Part shown: piece by piece, positions 33,397-42,017 of the stretch | Position numbering within the stretch: position 1 is the first letter of the stretch | Layout of the letters: each line of letters opens with the position of its first letter | Assembly (NCBI GenBank): GCA_934692485.1 | Contig: CAKUTX010000005.1 | Span: 1-64,000, forward strand | Length of the DNA: 64,000 nucleotides | Source of the DNA: an uncultured Candidatus Melainabacteria bacterium | GTDB lineage: Bacteria; Cyanobacteriota; Vampirovibrionia; Gastranaerophilales; Gastranaerophilaceae | Direction: 5' to 3' | Made by a program: the position numbers and the translations under genes | The notes under the pieces: generated by a model | Databases searched by the model: none | What the model saw: only the letters and a program-made list of their open reading frames with translations | What the model was told of the DNA's origin: nothing

Positions 33397-34809
33397 ATGA
33401 AAAAGATTATAACAACAGCATTATTAGCAAGTATCATCAGCATGAATATCATGCCGGCAATAGCTGTAGAAGAAAAAAGTACAGCTACCCCAAAACAATA
33501 CAAGAGCATGGTTTCCAAAAGCAAAAAATCTCAAAAATCAGATGACTATAAATATACATATGTTAACATGAATTGGTGGGGAAATTTTAATGATGATTTG
33601 TTAAACGGTTATATTGAAAAAGCAGTTGCAAACAATTATGACCTAAAAATGGCAAGTATTAATGTTGAAGAATATTATCAAAATGTAAAATTACAATTTT
33701 CAAATGAATTGCCTAGCGCAACGGCAGGTTTTGGCCCAGGTTGGTTCAAAGCACCAGGAGCTACAAATACTGATATAGCTTTTGGTTTGCCTATTATTGT
33801 AAAATATGAAGCTGATATTTTCTTAAAAAATCACAACAAAACAAAAGCCGTAAAAAAACTTTATGAAGGCTCTAAACAAGATGAACGTGCAACATATATT
33901 TCTGTTGCTTCAGCTGTCGGCTCTACATATTTCAACATTGTTAACTTGGATAAAGTTATTTCGCTACAAGAAGAAATTGTAAAAATCAGACAAGAAATTT
34001 ACAACTTGATGCTTGCTCGCAACAAAGAAGGATTAACATCAACAGCAGACACTATTAAAGCAAATAAAGCTCTTGTTGCAGGGCAGACAGACTTGATTGA
34101 GTTGAAAAAGAACAGAGAAAAAATGCTTAACCAAATGTGTGTTTTATTGGGTGAAAGTCCTGAAAATTCAAAAACAATCAAAAGAAATTCTCTTGATAGT
34201 ATAAATTATCAACTTGCAATTCCATCACAAATTCCTTCAGAAATTATTACACAAAGACCTGATTACATGAAAGCAGAATTGATGGTTGAAAAAGCCGGAA
34301 TTGACGTTAAAGTTGCAAGAAAAGAATTTTTACCATCAATAAACATTTTAGGTGGAGCATTGTTTAATTCAAGTGACCTCGGCAGTTTGTTCACAACAAG
34401 AAACATGCTTCTTGGATTAGGTGGCGGTTTAATGACTCCGTTATTCCAAGGCGGTTCGTTGATTGCTAACTTAAAATTAAAGAAAGCAACTTATGAAAGA
34501 ATTTTGCAAAACTATTACAAAACAAACTTAACTGCTATCCAAGAAGTTAATGATGCTCTTGTTGCAGCCAGATTAGACAAAGACAAAATGGCTCAAACAA
34601 TGAAACAATACAATTTAGAAAAATCAGATTATCAATATAACGAAAAGAAATTTAATCAAGGTACAATTTCAAAACTTGATTTAATCCAACATCAAGAAAA
34701 TTTATTAACTATTGAAAAACTTGTAGCTCAACAAAAAATTGAATGTATGACAGATGCAATCAGTTTATACAAAGCTACAGGTAGCAAACCTTATGACTAC
34801 GTAAACTAA
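33397..34809 (+). CDS. TolC/NodT-type outer-membrane efflux channel
   Basis: The 470-residue protein has a signal peptide (MKKIITTALLASIISMNIMPAIA) and the outer-membrane efflux protein fold: two helical halves, with NWWGNFNDDLLNGYIEKAVANNYDLKMASINVEEY at the start of the first. The second half has the typical ITQRPDYMKAELMVEKAGIDVKVARKEFLPSINILGG, and YNEKKFNQGTISKLDLIQHQENLL near the end. It should form the trimeric exit duct for the divergent EmrAB pump. AAAGGAAAAG precedes the ATG. A strong terminator follows. It indicates a double-membrane cell. Confidence 0.93.
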   Translation: MKKIITTALLASIISMNIMPAIAVEEKSTATPKQYKSMVSKSKKSQKSDDYKYTYVNMNWWGNFNDDLLNGYIEKAVANNYDLKMASINVEEYYQNVKLQFSNELPSATAGFGPGWFKAPGATNTDIAFGLPIIVKYEADIFLKNHNKTKAVKKLYEGSKQDERATYISVASAVGSTYFNIVNLDKVISLQEEIVKIRQEIYNLMLARNKEGLTSTADTIKANKALVAGQTDLIELKKNREKMLNQMCVLLGESPENSKTIKRNSLDSINYQLAIPSQIPSEIITQRPDYMKAELMVEKAGIDVKVARKEFLPSINILGGALFNSSDLGSLFTTRNMLLGLGGGLMTPLFQGGSLIANLKLKKATYERILQNYYKTNLTAIQEVNDALVAARLDKDKMAQTMKQYNLEKSDYQYNEKKFNQGTISKLDLIQHQENLLTIEKLVAQQKIECMTDAISLYKATGSKPYDYVN

Positions 34810-34857
34810 AATCACATATAATCATCACCTCTTTACTTTAAATTTTTAAAGTAATGA

Positions 34858-34892
34858 GCCGGCAAGTTCTCACTAATTGCCGGCTTTTTTTT
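34858..34892 (+). terminator. Terminator of the tolC-like gene
   Basis: GCCGGCAA pairs with TTGCCGGC and runs into eight T. A second AT-only stem TTACTTTAAA/TTTAAAGTAA lies just before it. Confidence 0.9.
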
Positions 34893-34969
34893 GTAAATAT
34901 TTTGAAAAATTAAACAATAATTCTCACCGCCAATTATTTATTCAAATTTTGAACAACAAGCAAAAATTA

Positions 34970-35548
34970 TTATTCAAATAATATAACGCTTTGACATTTA
35001 AAACCGACTTCAAACAAATCTCGTTTACGTATTGCTGCAGAAATATCTGGTTTTTCAAAATCTGTATACAAAATTATTTTTGCAATTTTATTTTTATAAT
35101 CATAATCTATTTTTATATTTTTAATTAATTCTCTATGTTCTTTATCTAAACCGTCTGCAAGTTTTAAAATTCCGCCAAGACGTTTAACTATTTTTCTTTC
35201 ACGTTTTTCAAATTTGTTGTAAATCTCATGCTCTACTTTATTAGGTAAACTACCTCTATGATAACGAGCAATACAGGCAATCAATCTTGTTTCCGGTTCT
35301 GTAAACTCTCTAAGCCCGTTCTCTATTATCAAATGCATTGAATGCTTGTTATGACTTTTTTCTTCTACTGAATAACCAATATCATGCAGCAATGCTGCGG
35401 CTTCTAACAATTTTTTTTCATCAGATGGCATTTCCAATAATTTCTTATTTGCTTCATCAAAAATCATGCCAGCAATTCTTTTTACTTCAAAAGAATGAGT
35501 TTGGCTATTTGAAAATTTGTTAAGCATTTCTTTAACTGTCATTTCCAT
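34970..35548 (-). CDS. HD-domain phosphohydrolase
   Basis: The protein has the HD metal-binding motif LLHDIGY (HD near residue 54) with an upstream His in HSFEV and a downstream YHRGSLP, matching the HD domain that follows Ppx/GppA phosphatases in some bacteria. It probably hydrolyses phosphorylated nucleotides or polyphosphate-related signals, although the substrate cannot be read from sequence. No clear ribosome-binding site is present. I chose the ATG at 35548 because homologues of this type start near MTVKEML; the reading frame extends to an ATG at 35575. Confidence 0.8.
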   Translation of the reverse strand: MEMTVKEMLNKFSNSQTHSFEVKRIAGMIFDEANKKLLEMPSDEKKLLEAAALLHDIGYSVEEKSHNKHSMHLIIENGLREFTEPETRLIACIARYHRGSLPNKVEHEIYNKFEKRERKIVKRLGGILKLADGLDKEHRELIKNIKIDYDYKNKIAKIILYTDFEKPDISAAIRKRDLFEVGFKCQSVILFE

Positions 35549-35600
35549 AATTCGAACCAATTTTATCAAAAACATGGATTACAAACAATATTTTTGATAT

Positions 35601-35606
35601 TATAAT
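35601..35606 (+). promoter_or_regulatory. -10 box of the GGDEF gene, leaderless arrangement
   Basis: TATAAT ends five bases before the ATG at 35612, with ATTACA 17 bp further upstream (35578-35583) and no Shine-Dalgarno sequence. Confidence 0.5.
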
Positions 35607-35611
35607 TATAT

Positions 35612-36271
35612 ATGATTATGATGAAAACAGGTACAAGAAACATGGATATTGAAATTCCGACAGATGTTCTTGATAAAATACAAGAAAATATTCAAGATAT
35701 AATAAAAAGTTTTGATATTCCGGATGCAAATAAGACGGAAGTTATTCAAAAAATAAATTTTATGTACACTCAGACAAAATATATGTCTGAAACAGATGCG
35801 CTAACACATTTGTTCAACCGCAGATATTTTGAGAATAATTTTGAAAGAGAATACGCAAGAGCAAAGCGTTACGGCAACCCTTTGAGTCTTGCTATTGTTG
35901 ATATTGATTTTTTCAAAAAAATAAATGATACATATGGCCACCTTTGTGGGGATTACGTTTTGCAAGAAGTTGCGTATAATATGATTAATAATTTTAGACA
36001 AACTGATTTTGTATTTCGCTACGGCGGAGAAGAATTTGCAATTTTGTTAACAGAAACCTCTGCAAAAACAGCAACAATTCCACTTGAAAGACTGAGAAAA
36101 CGAATTGAAAATTATAATTTCCAATTTAACGGAGAAAAAATTAATGTTACAATCAGTATTGGCGTAAGTTCAAATACTGAATTTGAAAACTGTAGAGAAA
36201 TGTTTGCTGAAGCTGACAAAGCTTTGTATATTGCAAAAAACAACGGTCGCAACAGAGTTATAGAAGGATAA
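35612..36271 (+). CDS. Diguanylate cyclase (GGDEF domain)
   Basis: The 219-residue cytoplasmic protein has ~55 residues of N-terminal helix, then a complete GGDEF domain. It includes DALTHLFNRRYF, DIDFFKKINDTYGH and the active-site loop GGEEF (138-142). The inhibitory I-site RQTD lies at 129-132, exactly five residues upstream. It should make cyclic di-GMP from two GTP and be product-inhibited. No sensor or membrane segment is attached, so regulation is probably by expression or partner binding. Later in-frame ATGs (35618, 35621, 35642) are possible starts. It is followed by a parvulin gene after 5 bp. Confidence 0.93.
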   Translation: MIMMKTGTRNMDIEIPTDVLDKIQENIQDIIKSFDIPDANKTEVIQKINFMYTQTKYMSETDALTHLFNRRYFENNFEREYARAKRYGNPLSLAIVDIDFFKKINDTYGHLCGDYVLQEVAYNMINNFRQTDFVFRYGGEEFAILLTETSAKTATIPLERLRKRIENYNFQFNGEKINVTISIGVSSNTEFENCREMFAEADKALYIAKNNGRNRVIEG

Positions 36272-36276
36272 AATTA

Positions 36277-36624
36277 ATGATAAAAAAATTATTTTGTTTA
36301 TTAACAAGTTTGTTTTTATTTTGTGGAATTGTTTCAGCAGAACAATATACAAGAGTTCATGCTAAACACATTTTGGTTAAAACTGCCGCAGAAGCTCAGC
36401 AAATAAAACACGAAATCGACAATGGCGGAAGTTTTGAATATTACGCAAGAGTATATTCTTTGTGTCCGTCTGGCAGACAGGGTGGAGATTTAGGTTATTT
36501 TGGTAAAGGTCAAATGGTTCCCGAGTTCGAAAGAGCAGCATTCGATACACCTGTAGGACAAGTTTCAAAACCTGTTTATACACAGTTTGGATGGCATTTA
36601 ATAAAAGTTTTAGATAAAGAATAA
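36277..36624 (+). CDS. Secreted parvulin-type peptidyl-prolyl isomerase
   Basis: The 115-residue protein consists of a signal peptide (cleaved near SAE, residue 21) and a single PpiC rotamase domain. The domain shows HAKHILVKTAAEAQQI, FEYYARVYSLCPSGRQGGDLGYFGKGQMVPEFERAAFD and FGWHLIKV. It should catalyse cis-trans isomerisation of prolyl bonds in periplasmic or exported proteins. Unlike SurA or PrsA it has no separate chaperone domain. It lies five bases downstream of the diguanylate cyclase gene and is probably co-transcribed. Confidence 0.92.
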   Translation: MIKKLFCLLTSLFLFCGIVSAEQYTRVHAKHILVKTAAEAQQIKHEIDNGGSFEYYARVYSLCPSGRQGGDLGYFGKGQMVPEFERAAFDTPVGQVSKPVYTQFGWHLIKVLDKE

Positions 36625-36640
36625 ACCTTTATAAAAAATT

Positions 36641-37693
36641 TTAAACACCCATTGCTCTAAGGATTTCTGTCATATCAGCAGCTGTCTTTTTAACATCTGT
36701 ATTAGCGTATTTTATTGCATTATCAGGGTCTTTTAGCCCGTTTCCTGTTAAAATACAAACTATTTTTGAACCTTCTTTTACTTGGTCTTTGACTTTTATC
36801 AATCCTGCAACTGATGCAGCACTGGCCGGTTCTGCAAAAACGCCTTCTGTAGAAGCTATAAGCTTGTATGCGTTAACTATTTCATCATCCGTAACAAAAT
36901 TAATCATGCCTTTGCTTTCATCTCTTGCCGCTTCAGCTTTTTGCCAACTTGCAGGATTTCCGATACGAATTGCAGTAGCCAATGTTTCAGGTTTGTAAAT
37001 TCTTTCACCTTTAACAATTGCCGCAGCTCCTTCAGCTTCAAATCCCATCATTTTTGGCAAGTTTTTAATTTTGCCGATATTGTGCCACTCTTTATAACCT
37101 TTCCAATATGCAGTAATATTTCCTGCATTTCCAACAGGAATAAAGTGGTAATCAGGAGCTTGACCAAGAGCATTACAAATTTCAAATGCACCTGTTTTTT
37201 GACCTTCAATTCTATATGGATTTACAGAATTTACAAGAGTAATAGGATAATTGTCAGAAATTTTTCTAACCATTTCCAAAGCTTCATCAAAATTTCCCTG
37301 AATAGCAATAATTTTTGCACCATACATCATTGCTTGAGAAAGTTTTCCTAGTGCAATGTACCCGTCAGGGATTAATACGAAAGTTTTCATGCCTGCTCTT
37401 GCGCCATATGCAGCGGCTGATGCGGAAGTGTTTCCTGTTGATGCACAAATAATTGCGTCAGAACCTGATTCTTTAGCTTTAGAAACAGCCATTGTCATAC
37501 CACGGTCTTTAAAACTTCCAGTTGGATTGCAACCTTCAAATTTTAAATAAATTTCAGCGTCAAGACCAATTTTTTTTGCTAAATTTTCTGCCTTTATAAG
37601 TGGTGTATTCCCTTCATTAAGAGTAATAACAGGAGTTTTATCCGATACAGGCAAGTATTCTCTAAATGTGTTTATTAATCCTTGATAATACAT
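36641..37693 (-). CDS. thrC: Threonine synthase
   Basis: This pyridoxal-phosphate enzyme makes threonine from O-phosphohomoserine. The 350-residue protein is the short class typical of Gram-positive bacteria and cyanobacteria. It has [13 protein letters not shown], the cofactor lysine in SFKDRGMT (Lys62), [17 protein letters not shown], a Gly-rich phosphate loop [12 protein letters not shown] and [11 protein letters not shown] near the end. GAGGGA precedes the ATG. Homoserine dehydrogenase lies 2.2 kb away on the other strand. No thrB is visible in this window. Confidence 0.96.
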   Translation of the reverse strand: MYYQGLINTFREYLPVSDKTPVITLNEGNTPLIKAENLAKKIGLDAEIYLKFEGCNPTGSFKDRGMTMAVSKAKESGSDAIICASTGNTSASAAAYGARAGMKTFVLIPDGYIALGKLSQAMMYGAKIIAIQGNFDEALEMVRKISDNYPITLVNSVNPYRIEGQKTGAFEICNALGQAPDYHFIPVGNAGNITAYWKGYKEWHNIGKIKNLPKMMGFEAEGAAAIVKGERIYKPETLATAIRIGNPASWQKAEAARDESKGMINFVTDDEIVNAYKLIASTEGVFAEPASAASVAGLIKVKDQVKEGSKIVCILTGNGLKDPDNAIKYANTDVKKTAADMTEILRAMGV

Positions 37694-37771
37694 AATTTTT
37701 CCCTCTTTTTTTATTATAATAGCACAGATATAATAAATTTATGCTATAATTTTAAAAAGGAGATATGTGAT

Positions 37772-38167
37772 ATGAAAAATAGAGCAATAGAATATTTTAA
37801 AAATGGCTACTCTTGTTCTGAGAGTGTTTTGAAAGCTGCATCAGAAGAAGGTTTGTGTCCGAAAGAATTTTTGTCTGTTGCAACTGCTTTTTCCGGCGGA
37901 ATGTCATCTGGTTGCTTGTGTGGAACAGTTGCTGCTGCTCAAATTATTAACGGATACAATTTTGGAAAAGAAAATTCCAAAGGAAACGAAGTGATTGCTC
38001 GCCAAAATGCCGCAAAAATTATTGATGAATTTAAAAAACGTAACAAAGTTACTTGTTGTAGAATTCTTTCTGCAGATTTGAAAGGAATGGCTAAAAAAGA
38101 ACATTGTTCAAAATATGTTGCAGACGTTTGCGAAATTTTAGAGGAAGTATTTAAGGTTCATGCTTAA
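37772..38167 (+). CDS. C_GCAxxG_C_C family redox-type protein
   Basis: The 131-residue protein has the Cys pattern of this family: NGYSCSES at the start, GGMSSGCLCGTVAAA in the middle (about 46-60), TCCRILS and HCSKYVADVCE at the end. Members are small, probably redox-active or metal-binding proteins of unknown role. The ATG at 37772 is chosen because AAGGAG lies nine bases upstream; an upstream ATG at 37682 lacks a site. It overlaps crcB by 8 bp and starts a three-gene operon (this gene, crcB and a TIM-barrel enzyme). Confidence 0.85.
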   Translation: MKNRAIEYFKNGYSCSESVLKAASEEGLCPKEFLSVATAFSGGMSSGCLCGTVAAAQIINGYNFGKENSKGNEVIARQNAAKIIDEFKKRNKVTCCRILSADLKGMAKKEHCSKYVADVCEILEEVFKVHA

Positions 38168-38534
38168 TCTTGTTTCAATTTTTTTTGGTGGCGGAATTGG
38201 TGCATTAGTCAGGTATTTGATAAGTCTTAATATGTCAAAATATTTGGAAATAAACCTTCCGGTTGCAACTTTTTTTGTAAATATTATTGGTTGTTTTATT
38301 ATCGGATTTTTGTATATTTTATTTATTGAAAAAATCGAGTTTAATTCCGCCGTAAAACTTGCTTTAACAGTAGGTTTTTGTGGAGGATTAACTACTTTTA
38401 GCACTTTTTCATTAGAATTGTTTGAGATGGTAGGTAATCATCAATTTTTTCAAGCTTTTACTTATGTAATATTAAGTGTTACGATAGGATTGTTAATGAC
38501 AGCGATAGGAGCGTATTGTGCAAAATTTATATAA
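38160..38534 (+). CDS. crcB: Fluoride channel CrcB/Fluc
   Basis: The 124-residue membrane protein has four helices and family hallmarks: GGGIGALVRYLIS at the start, NIIGCFIIGF and GFCGGLTTFSTFSLE, where the TTFST track contacts fluoride. Fluc proteins form dual-topology dimers that export toxic fluoride. Only one copy is visible, consistent with a homodimer. Its start overlaps the preceding gene and its end overlaps the following gene by 17 bp. I looked for a fluoride riboswitch upstream of the operon and did not see one. Confidence 0.95.
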   Translation: MLNLVSIFFGGGIGALVRYLISLNMSKYLEINLPVATFFVNIIGCFIIGFLYILFIEKIEFNSAVKLALTVGFCGGLTTFSTFSLELFEMVGNHQFFQAFTYVILSVTIGLLMTAIGAYCAKFI

Positions 38535-39360
38535 ATTTGATAAATTAAATTTTATAACTGCAGGCATGCCACTAAGAACAGGAAAAGGTTCTTATCCGCA
38601 AGCCTTTGATGTATTAAAAGAAATGGCACTTGATGGTATGGAACTTGAATTTGTTCATGGTGTCAGAATGAGTGATGCAAATAGAGATTACGTAAAAGAA
38701 CAGTCTAATAATTTTGTAATCACAGCTCACGGCCCTTTTTATATAAACTTGAATTCCAAAGAAGAAGAAAAAATTGATGCAAGTGTACAAAGAATTATTG
38801 ATACTGCTGCAGTCGCACATGAAGCTGGAGCTTTCAGTATAACTTATCATGCAGCTTTTTATATGGGAAAAAATAAAGAAGAAGTTTTTAATCAGGTTAA
38901 AACTCAAACAAAAAGAATAATCGATATTTTGGAAAACGAAAATATAAACGTTTGGATTAGACCTGAAACAACAGGAAAAGCAACTCAGTGGGGAGATATT
39001 GACGAAATAATTAATCTTTCTAAAGAATTTGAACAAGTATTACCATGTGTTGATTTTTCGCATTTGCATGCCAGAAGCGTCGGTGAATTTAACACGTATG
39101 ACGAATTTTCCAGAGTATTAGAAAAAATGGGTAAAGAAATCGGACAATACGCTCTTGATAATTTTCACGGCCATCTTGCCGGTATAGAATATACTTCAAA
39201 AGGCGAAAAACAACACCTCAACCTCGAAAACTCCGACATGAATTACAAAGATTTGATAAAAGCTATGAAAACCTTTAATGTGAAAGGTGCTTTGGTATGC
39301 GAAAGCCCTAATATTGAAGATGATTGTAAATTGTTAAAAGACTATTATAATTCGTTATAA
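38518..39360 (+). CDS. Endonuclease IV-like TIM-barrel protein
   Basis: The 280-residue protein matches the AP-endonuclease-2/xylose-isomerase-like barrel: GMELEFVHGVRM, ITAHGPFYINL, ITYHAAFYMG, IRPETTGKATQWG, PCVDFSHLHAR, FHGHLAGIEY and VCESPN. The spaced His, Glu and Asp are suitable for binding several metals, as in endonuclease IV, and the set resembles archaeal-type Nfo proteins involved in abasic-site repair. The start is a GTG inside the crcB reading frame, so the two genes are translationally coupled. DNA repair is the likeliest role, but sugar isomerases share the fold. Confidence 0.8.
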   Translation: MQNLYKFDKLNFITAGMPLRTGKGSYPQAFDVLKEMALDGMELEFVHGVRMSDANRDYVKEQSNNFVITAHGPFYINLNSKEEEKIDASVQRIIDTAAVAHEAGAFSITYHAAFYMGKNKEEVFNQVKTQTKRIIDILENENINVWIRPETTGKATQWGDIDEIINLSKEFEQVLPCVDFSHLHARSVGEFNTYDEFSRVLEKMGKEIGQYALDNFHGHLAGIEYTSKGEKQHLNLENSDMNYKDLIKAMKTFNVKGALVCESPNIEDDCKLLKDYYNSL

Positions 39361-39431
39361 AAATTAATATAAAATTTACAAAAAAATTTATAAAAAACAC
39401 TTTACAATAAAAGTTTTCGTTGTAGTATTAA

Positions 39432-39446
39432 GTGTATAATATACAC
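39432..39446. promoter_or_regulatory. Perfect dyad overlapping a -10 box
   Basis: GTGTATA-A-TATACAC is a 7-bp dyad that contains TATAAT (39435-39440), 41 bases upstream of the ATG at 39480. A repressor bound here would block the promoter. Confidence 0.45.
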
Positions 39447-39479
39447 TACCCCATTTTTTCAATTTGAAAGGAATTTATT

Positions 39480-39851
39480 ATGAAAATAGGATTTAAACCT
39501 CAAGTATTGTTAGATAATTTAGTTATGGAAAAATTTTCTGACAACGGAAAATCTCTTAGACGCATAATTGAAATACCTGCTAAAGCACAAAAAAGTGATA
39601 AAGTTCTTGATATTACTTATAAAAAAAGTGATTTTCTTCCGACTCAATGGTACGTTGCAAATTACAATGTAACAAAACGTGACGGCAAAAAAATTCTTGA
39701 AAAAACTTTAGTTTCAGAAAAAGTTGCTCCAAATGATTTTCACACTGTTGTAAAAAATTATGGTACTAACGGATTTGGAAGAGAAATTACTATAGACAAT
39801 TCAAACGGAAATTTCTTTAAAACTGATAAACTTTTTTCTTCTCAAAAATAA
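39480..39851 (+). CDS. Small hypothetical protein
   Basis: I do not recognise this 123-residue basic protein. It has no signal peptide or membrane segment. The sequence alternates beta-like stretches (KSLRRIIEIPAKA, VLDITYKKSDFLPTQWYVANYNV) and ends GREITIDNSNGNFFKTDKLF. GAAAGGAA precedes the ATG. A promoter with a perfect dyad lies upstream, so its expression may be strongly regulated. It stands alone ahead of hom. Confidence 0.65.
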   Translation: MKIGFKPQVLLDNLVMEKFSDNGKSLRRIIEIPAKAQKSDKVLDITYKKSDFLPTQWYVANYNVTKRDGKKILEKTLVSEKVAPNDFHTVVKNYGTNGFGREITIDNSNGNFFKTDKLFSSQK

Positions 39852-39917
39852 GCTTGATAAATATTTATAATAAATATTTTTATGCATAAATTTTTATTTC
39901 ATGCTAATATTTTGTCT

Positions 39918-41186
39918 ATGGAAAAGAAAATTAAAATAGGACTCATTGGATTAGGAACAGTAGGCTCCGGAGTTTTCAAAACTCTGCGAGCTTTTAACAA
40001 TGTTGAAGTAGTAAAAATTGCAGTAAAAAATCTTTCAAAAAAACGCGACATTGAAGGGTTAGACACGTCAATATTGACAGATAACGCATACGATATTGTC
40101 AATGACACTGACATAGATATTGTAGCCGAGCTTGTCGGCGGTGTTGAACCTGCATTCGATTTGATTACAACCGCAATAAAAAACGGAAAACATATTGTTA
40201 CTGCGAATAAAGAACTTCTTGCAAAACGCGGAGAGGAACTTTTCAAAATAGCAGAAGAAAATAACAAAGTTATTTTATATGAAGCTGCTATTGCCGGTGG
40301 AATTCCTATTATTATGCCGATAAAAACAATTCTTGCTGGTAACAAAATAAATCGAATAGAAGCGATTGTTAACGGAACAACAAATTATATTTTAACTAAA
40401 ATGGATGTACAAGGTGCATCTTACGCTGATGTTTTAAAAGAAGCACAAGAACTGGGTTATGCAGAAGCGGACCCTACAGGTGATGTGGAAGGGTTTGACG
40501 CGGCTTATAAAATTGCAACTTTAGCTTCTATTACTTTTAAACAACGTATAAAAATTGAAAATGTATATAGAGAAGGTATAACAAAAATTCGTGCTCAAGA
40601 TATGCATGCTGCAAACGATTTGGGTTACAAAATTAAACTTATTGCTTCTGCTTATATGGGTGAAGATGGTAATGCAGACGTTAGAGTTCATCCAATGTTG
40701 GTTTCTAAAAAATCAACTCTTGCACATATTGATTATGTAACAAATGCAGTATCTTTAAGCGGTCATCCGATAGGAAATATTACATTGTCAGGCCCTGGAG
40801 CAGGAGAATTTCCAACAGCAAGTTCTGTTGTCGGTGATATTTTATCTATTGCTGCAGAAATTGGAAAATCTGATTATATTTTACCAATGATGAGATGTAA
40901 ACATTCTAATAATGCCAATATGAAAAATATTGCAGACACAGTAAATAAGTATTATATTTCAATCAATGCAAAAAATAATAAAGGTGTAATCGGAAAAATC
41001 GGTACTATTTGCGCAGAACACGATATTAGTCTTGCAAGTATTGTTCAGCGTTGTGTTTCTGAAGATAATACTGCTGATATTACCGTTATTACTGAACTTG
41101 TAAAAGAAAAAAATATGCAAGACGCTATTAAATTGATTGAGCAAGATGGTAATAAGGTTAATAGTTTAATAAGAGTTCAAGTATAA
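39918..41186 (+). CDS. hom: Homoserine dehydrogenase
   Basis: This enzyme reduces aspartate semialdehyde to homoserine, the branch point to threonine and methionine. The 422-residue protein has the Rossmann start IGLIGLGTVGSGVF, TANKELLA, the family signature NGTTNYILTKM, GYAEADPTGDVEGFDAAYK and a C-terminal ACT domain (YYISINAKNNKGVIGKIG) that usually gives feedback inhibition by threonine. The ATG at 39918 is preferred over one at 39882, because the Rossmann fold starts there and TAATAT lies seven bases upstream. Its stop overlaps the start of the next gene. Confidence 0.95.
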   Translation: MEKKIKIGLIGLGTVGSGVFKTLRAFNNVEVVKIAVKNLSKKRDIEGLDTSILTDNAYDIVNDTDIDIVAELVGGVEPAFDLITTAIKNGKHIVTANKELLAKRGEELFKIAEENNKVILYEAAIAGGIPIIMPIKTILAGNKINRIEAIVNGTTNYILTKMDVQGASYADVLKEAQELGYAEADPTGDVEGFDAAYKIATLASITFKQRIKIENVYREGITKIRAQDMHAANDLGYKIKLIASAYMGEDGNADVRVHPMLVSKKSTLAHIDYVTNAVSLSGHPIGNITLSGPGAGEFPTASSVVGDILSIAAEIGKSDYILPMMRCKHSNNANMKNIADTVNKYYISINAKNNKGVIGKIGTICAEHDISLASIVQRCVSEDNTADITVITELVKEKNMQDAIKLIEQDGNKVNSLIRVQV

Positions 41187-41971
41187 TGGTTAAAATTTTA
41201 GATTGTACTTTGCGTGATGGTGGCCATGTTAACAATTGGAATTTTTCTGATGATTGTATCTTGAAAACATTTGATATTGCGAAAAAATCAGATGTTGATT
41301 ATTTTGAAGTCGGTTATGATTTACCAGAATGTATAAAATCTGCAGAAAAAAATAACACTAAAATTGGAATTATGATTGATGCAAAAAATATTCATCCGAT
41401 TTTGTCTAATCCTGATTTTGTCAGATTAGCTTGTTATCCTGAGCAAATACAACTTGCTATAAATGCTGTAGAAAATTACTATAATCAAGGTTTTGAAGTT
41501 TTTTTACATCTTATGACGGCAGACAAATTTGAAAATTTTGAGTTGTTGAAAAATTGGAAAAATAAAAATATTCTTACATCAATTTATTTTGCCGATAGTT
41601 TTGGTTCTTTTTTGCCAAACGATGTTGAAAAAATTTATAAAAAACTTAAAGATTGTGGTTTTGAACAAATAAGTTTTCATGCTCACAATAATTTGCAATT
41701 AGCCTTTACAAATACTATTAAGGCAATAGAACTTGGCGCATATAGTGTTGACGGAAGTGTTTTCGGCATGGGTAGAAGTGGTGGAAATTTACCTATAGAA
41801 CTGCTTTTTAAATACTTAAATAAAGATAATTCTGAATATTTGTCGTTAATAAAAAATTTTTATATAGATTTATATAAACAAAAATCTTGGGGTTACAGTT
41901 ATGATGCTTTAATTGGCGGATTAAAAAATATTCATCCTTCAAAGGTCAAGCAATTGAATGATGGCATTTAA
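41186..41971 (+). CDS. DRE-TIM aldolase-like protein (HMG-CoA lyase / 4-hydroxy-2-oxovalerate aldolase superfamily)
   Basis: The 261-residue barrel starts with LDCTLRDGGHVNNWNF, the divalent-metal and catalytic Arg-Asp motif of DRE-TIM enzymes, and has the metal-binding FHAHNNLQLA near residue 165 plus GSVFGMGRSGGN. The DmpG accessory C-terminal domain is missing, and the protein is shorter than isopropylmalate synthase, so substrate choice is open. It overlaps hom by one base (TAATG), implying a related biosynthetic or salvage role. Related genes occur in surface-sugar clusters of other bacteria. Confidence 0.8.
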   Translation: MVKILDCTLRDGGHVNNWNFSDDCILKTFDIAKKSDVDYFEVGYDLPECIKSAEKNNTKIGIMIDAKNIHPILSNPDFVRLACYPEQIQLAINAVENYYNQGFEVFLHLMTADKFENFELLKNWKNKNILTSIYFADSFGSFLPNDVEKIYKKLKDCGFEQISFHAHNNLQLAFTNTIKAIELGAYSVDGSVFGMGRSGGNLPIELLFKYLNKDNSEYLSLIKNFYIDLYKQKSWGYSYDALIGGLKNIHPSKVKQLNDGI

Positions 41972-42017
41972 TCTTATAACATTTATAATCATAATAAAAA
42001 TATTATGAGGAATAGAT

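Noticed and set aside
37700..37772. Fluoride riboswitch ahead of the crcB operon
   Set aside because: No matching conserved core or pseudoknot could be seen in the short leader.
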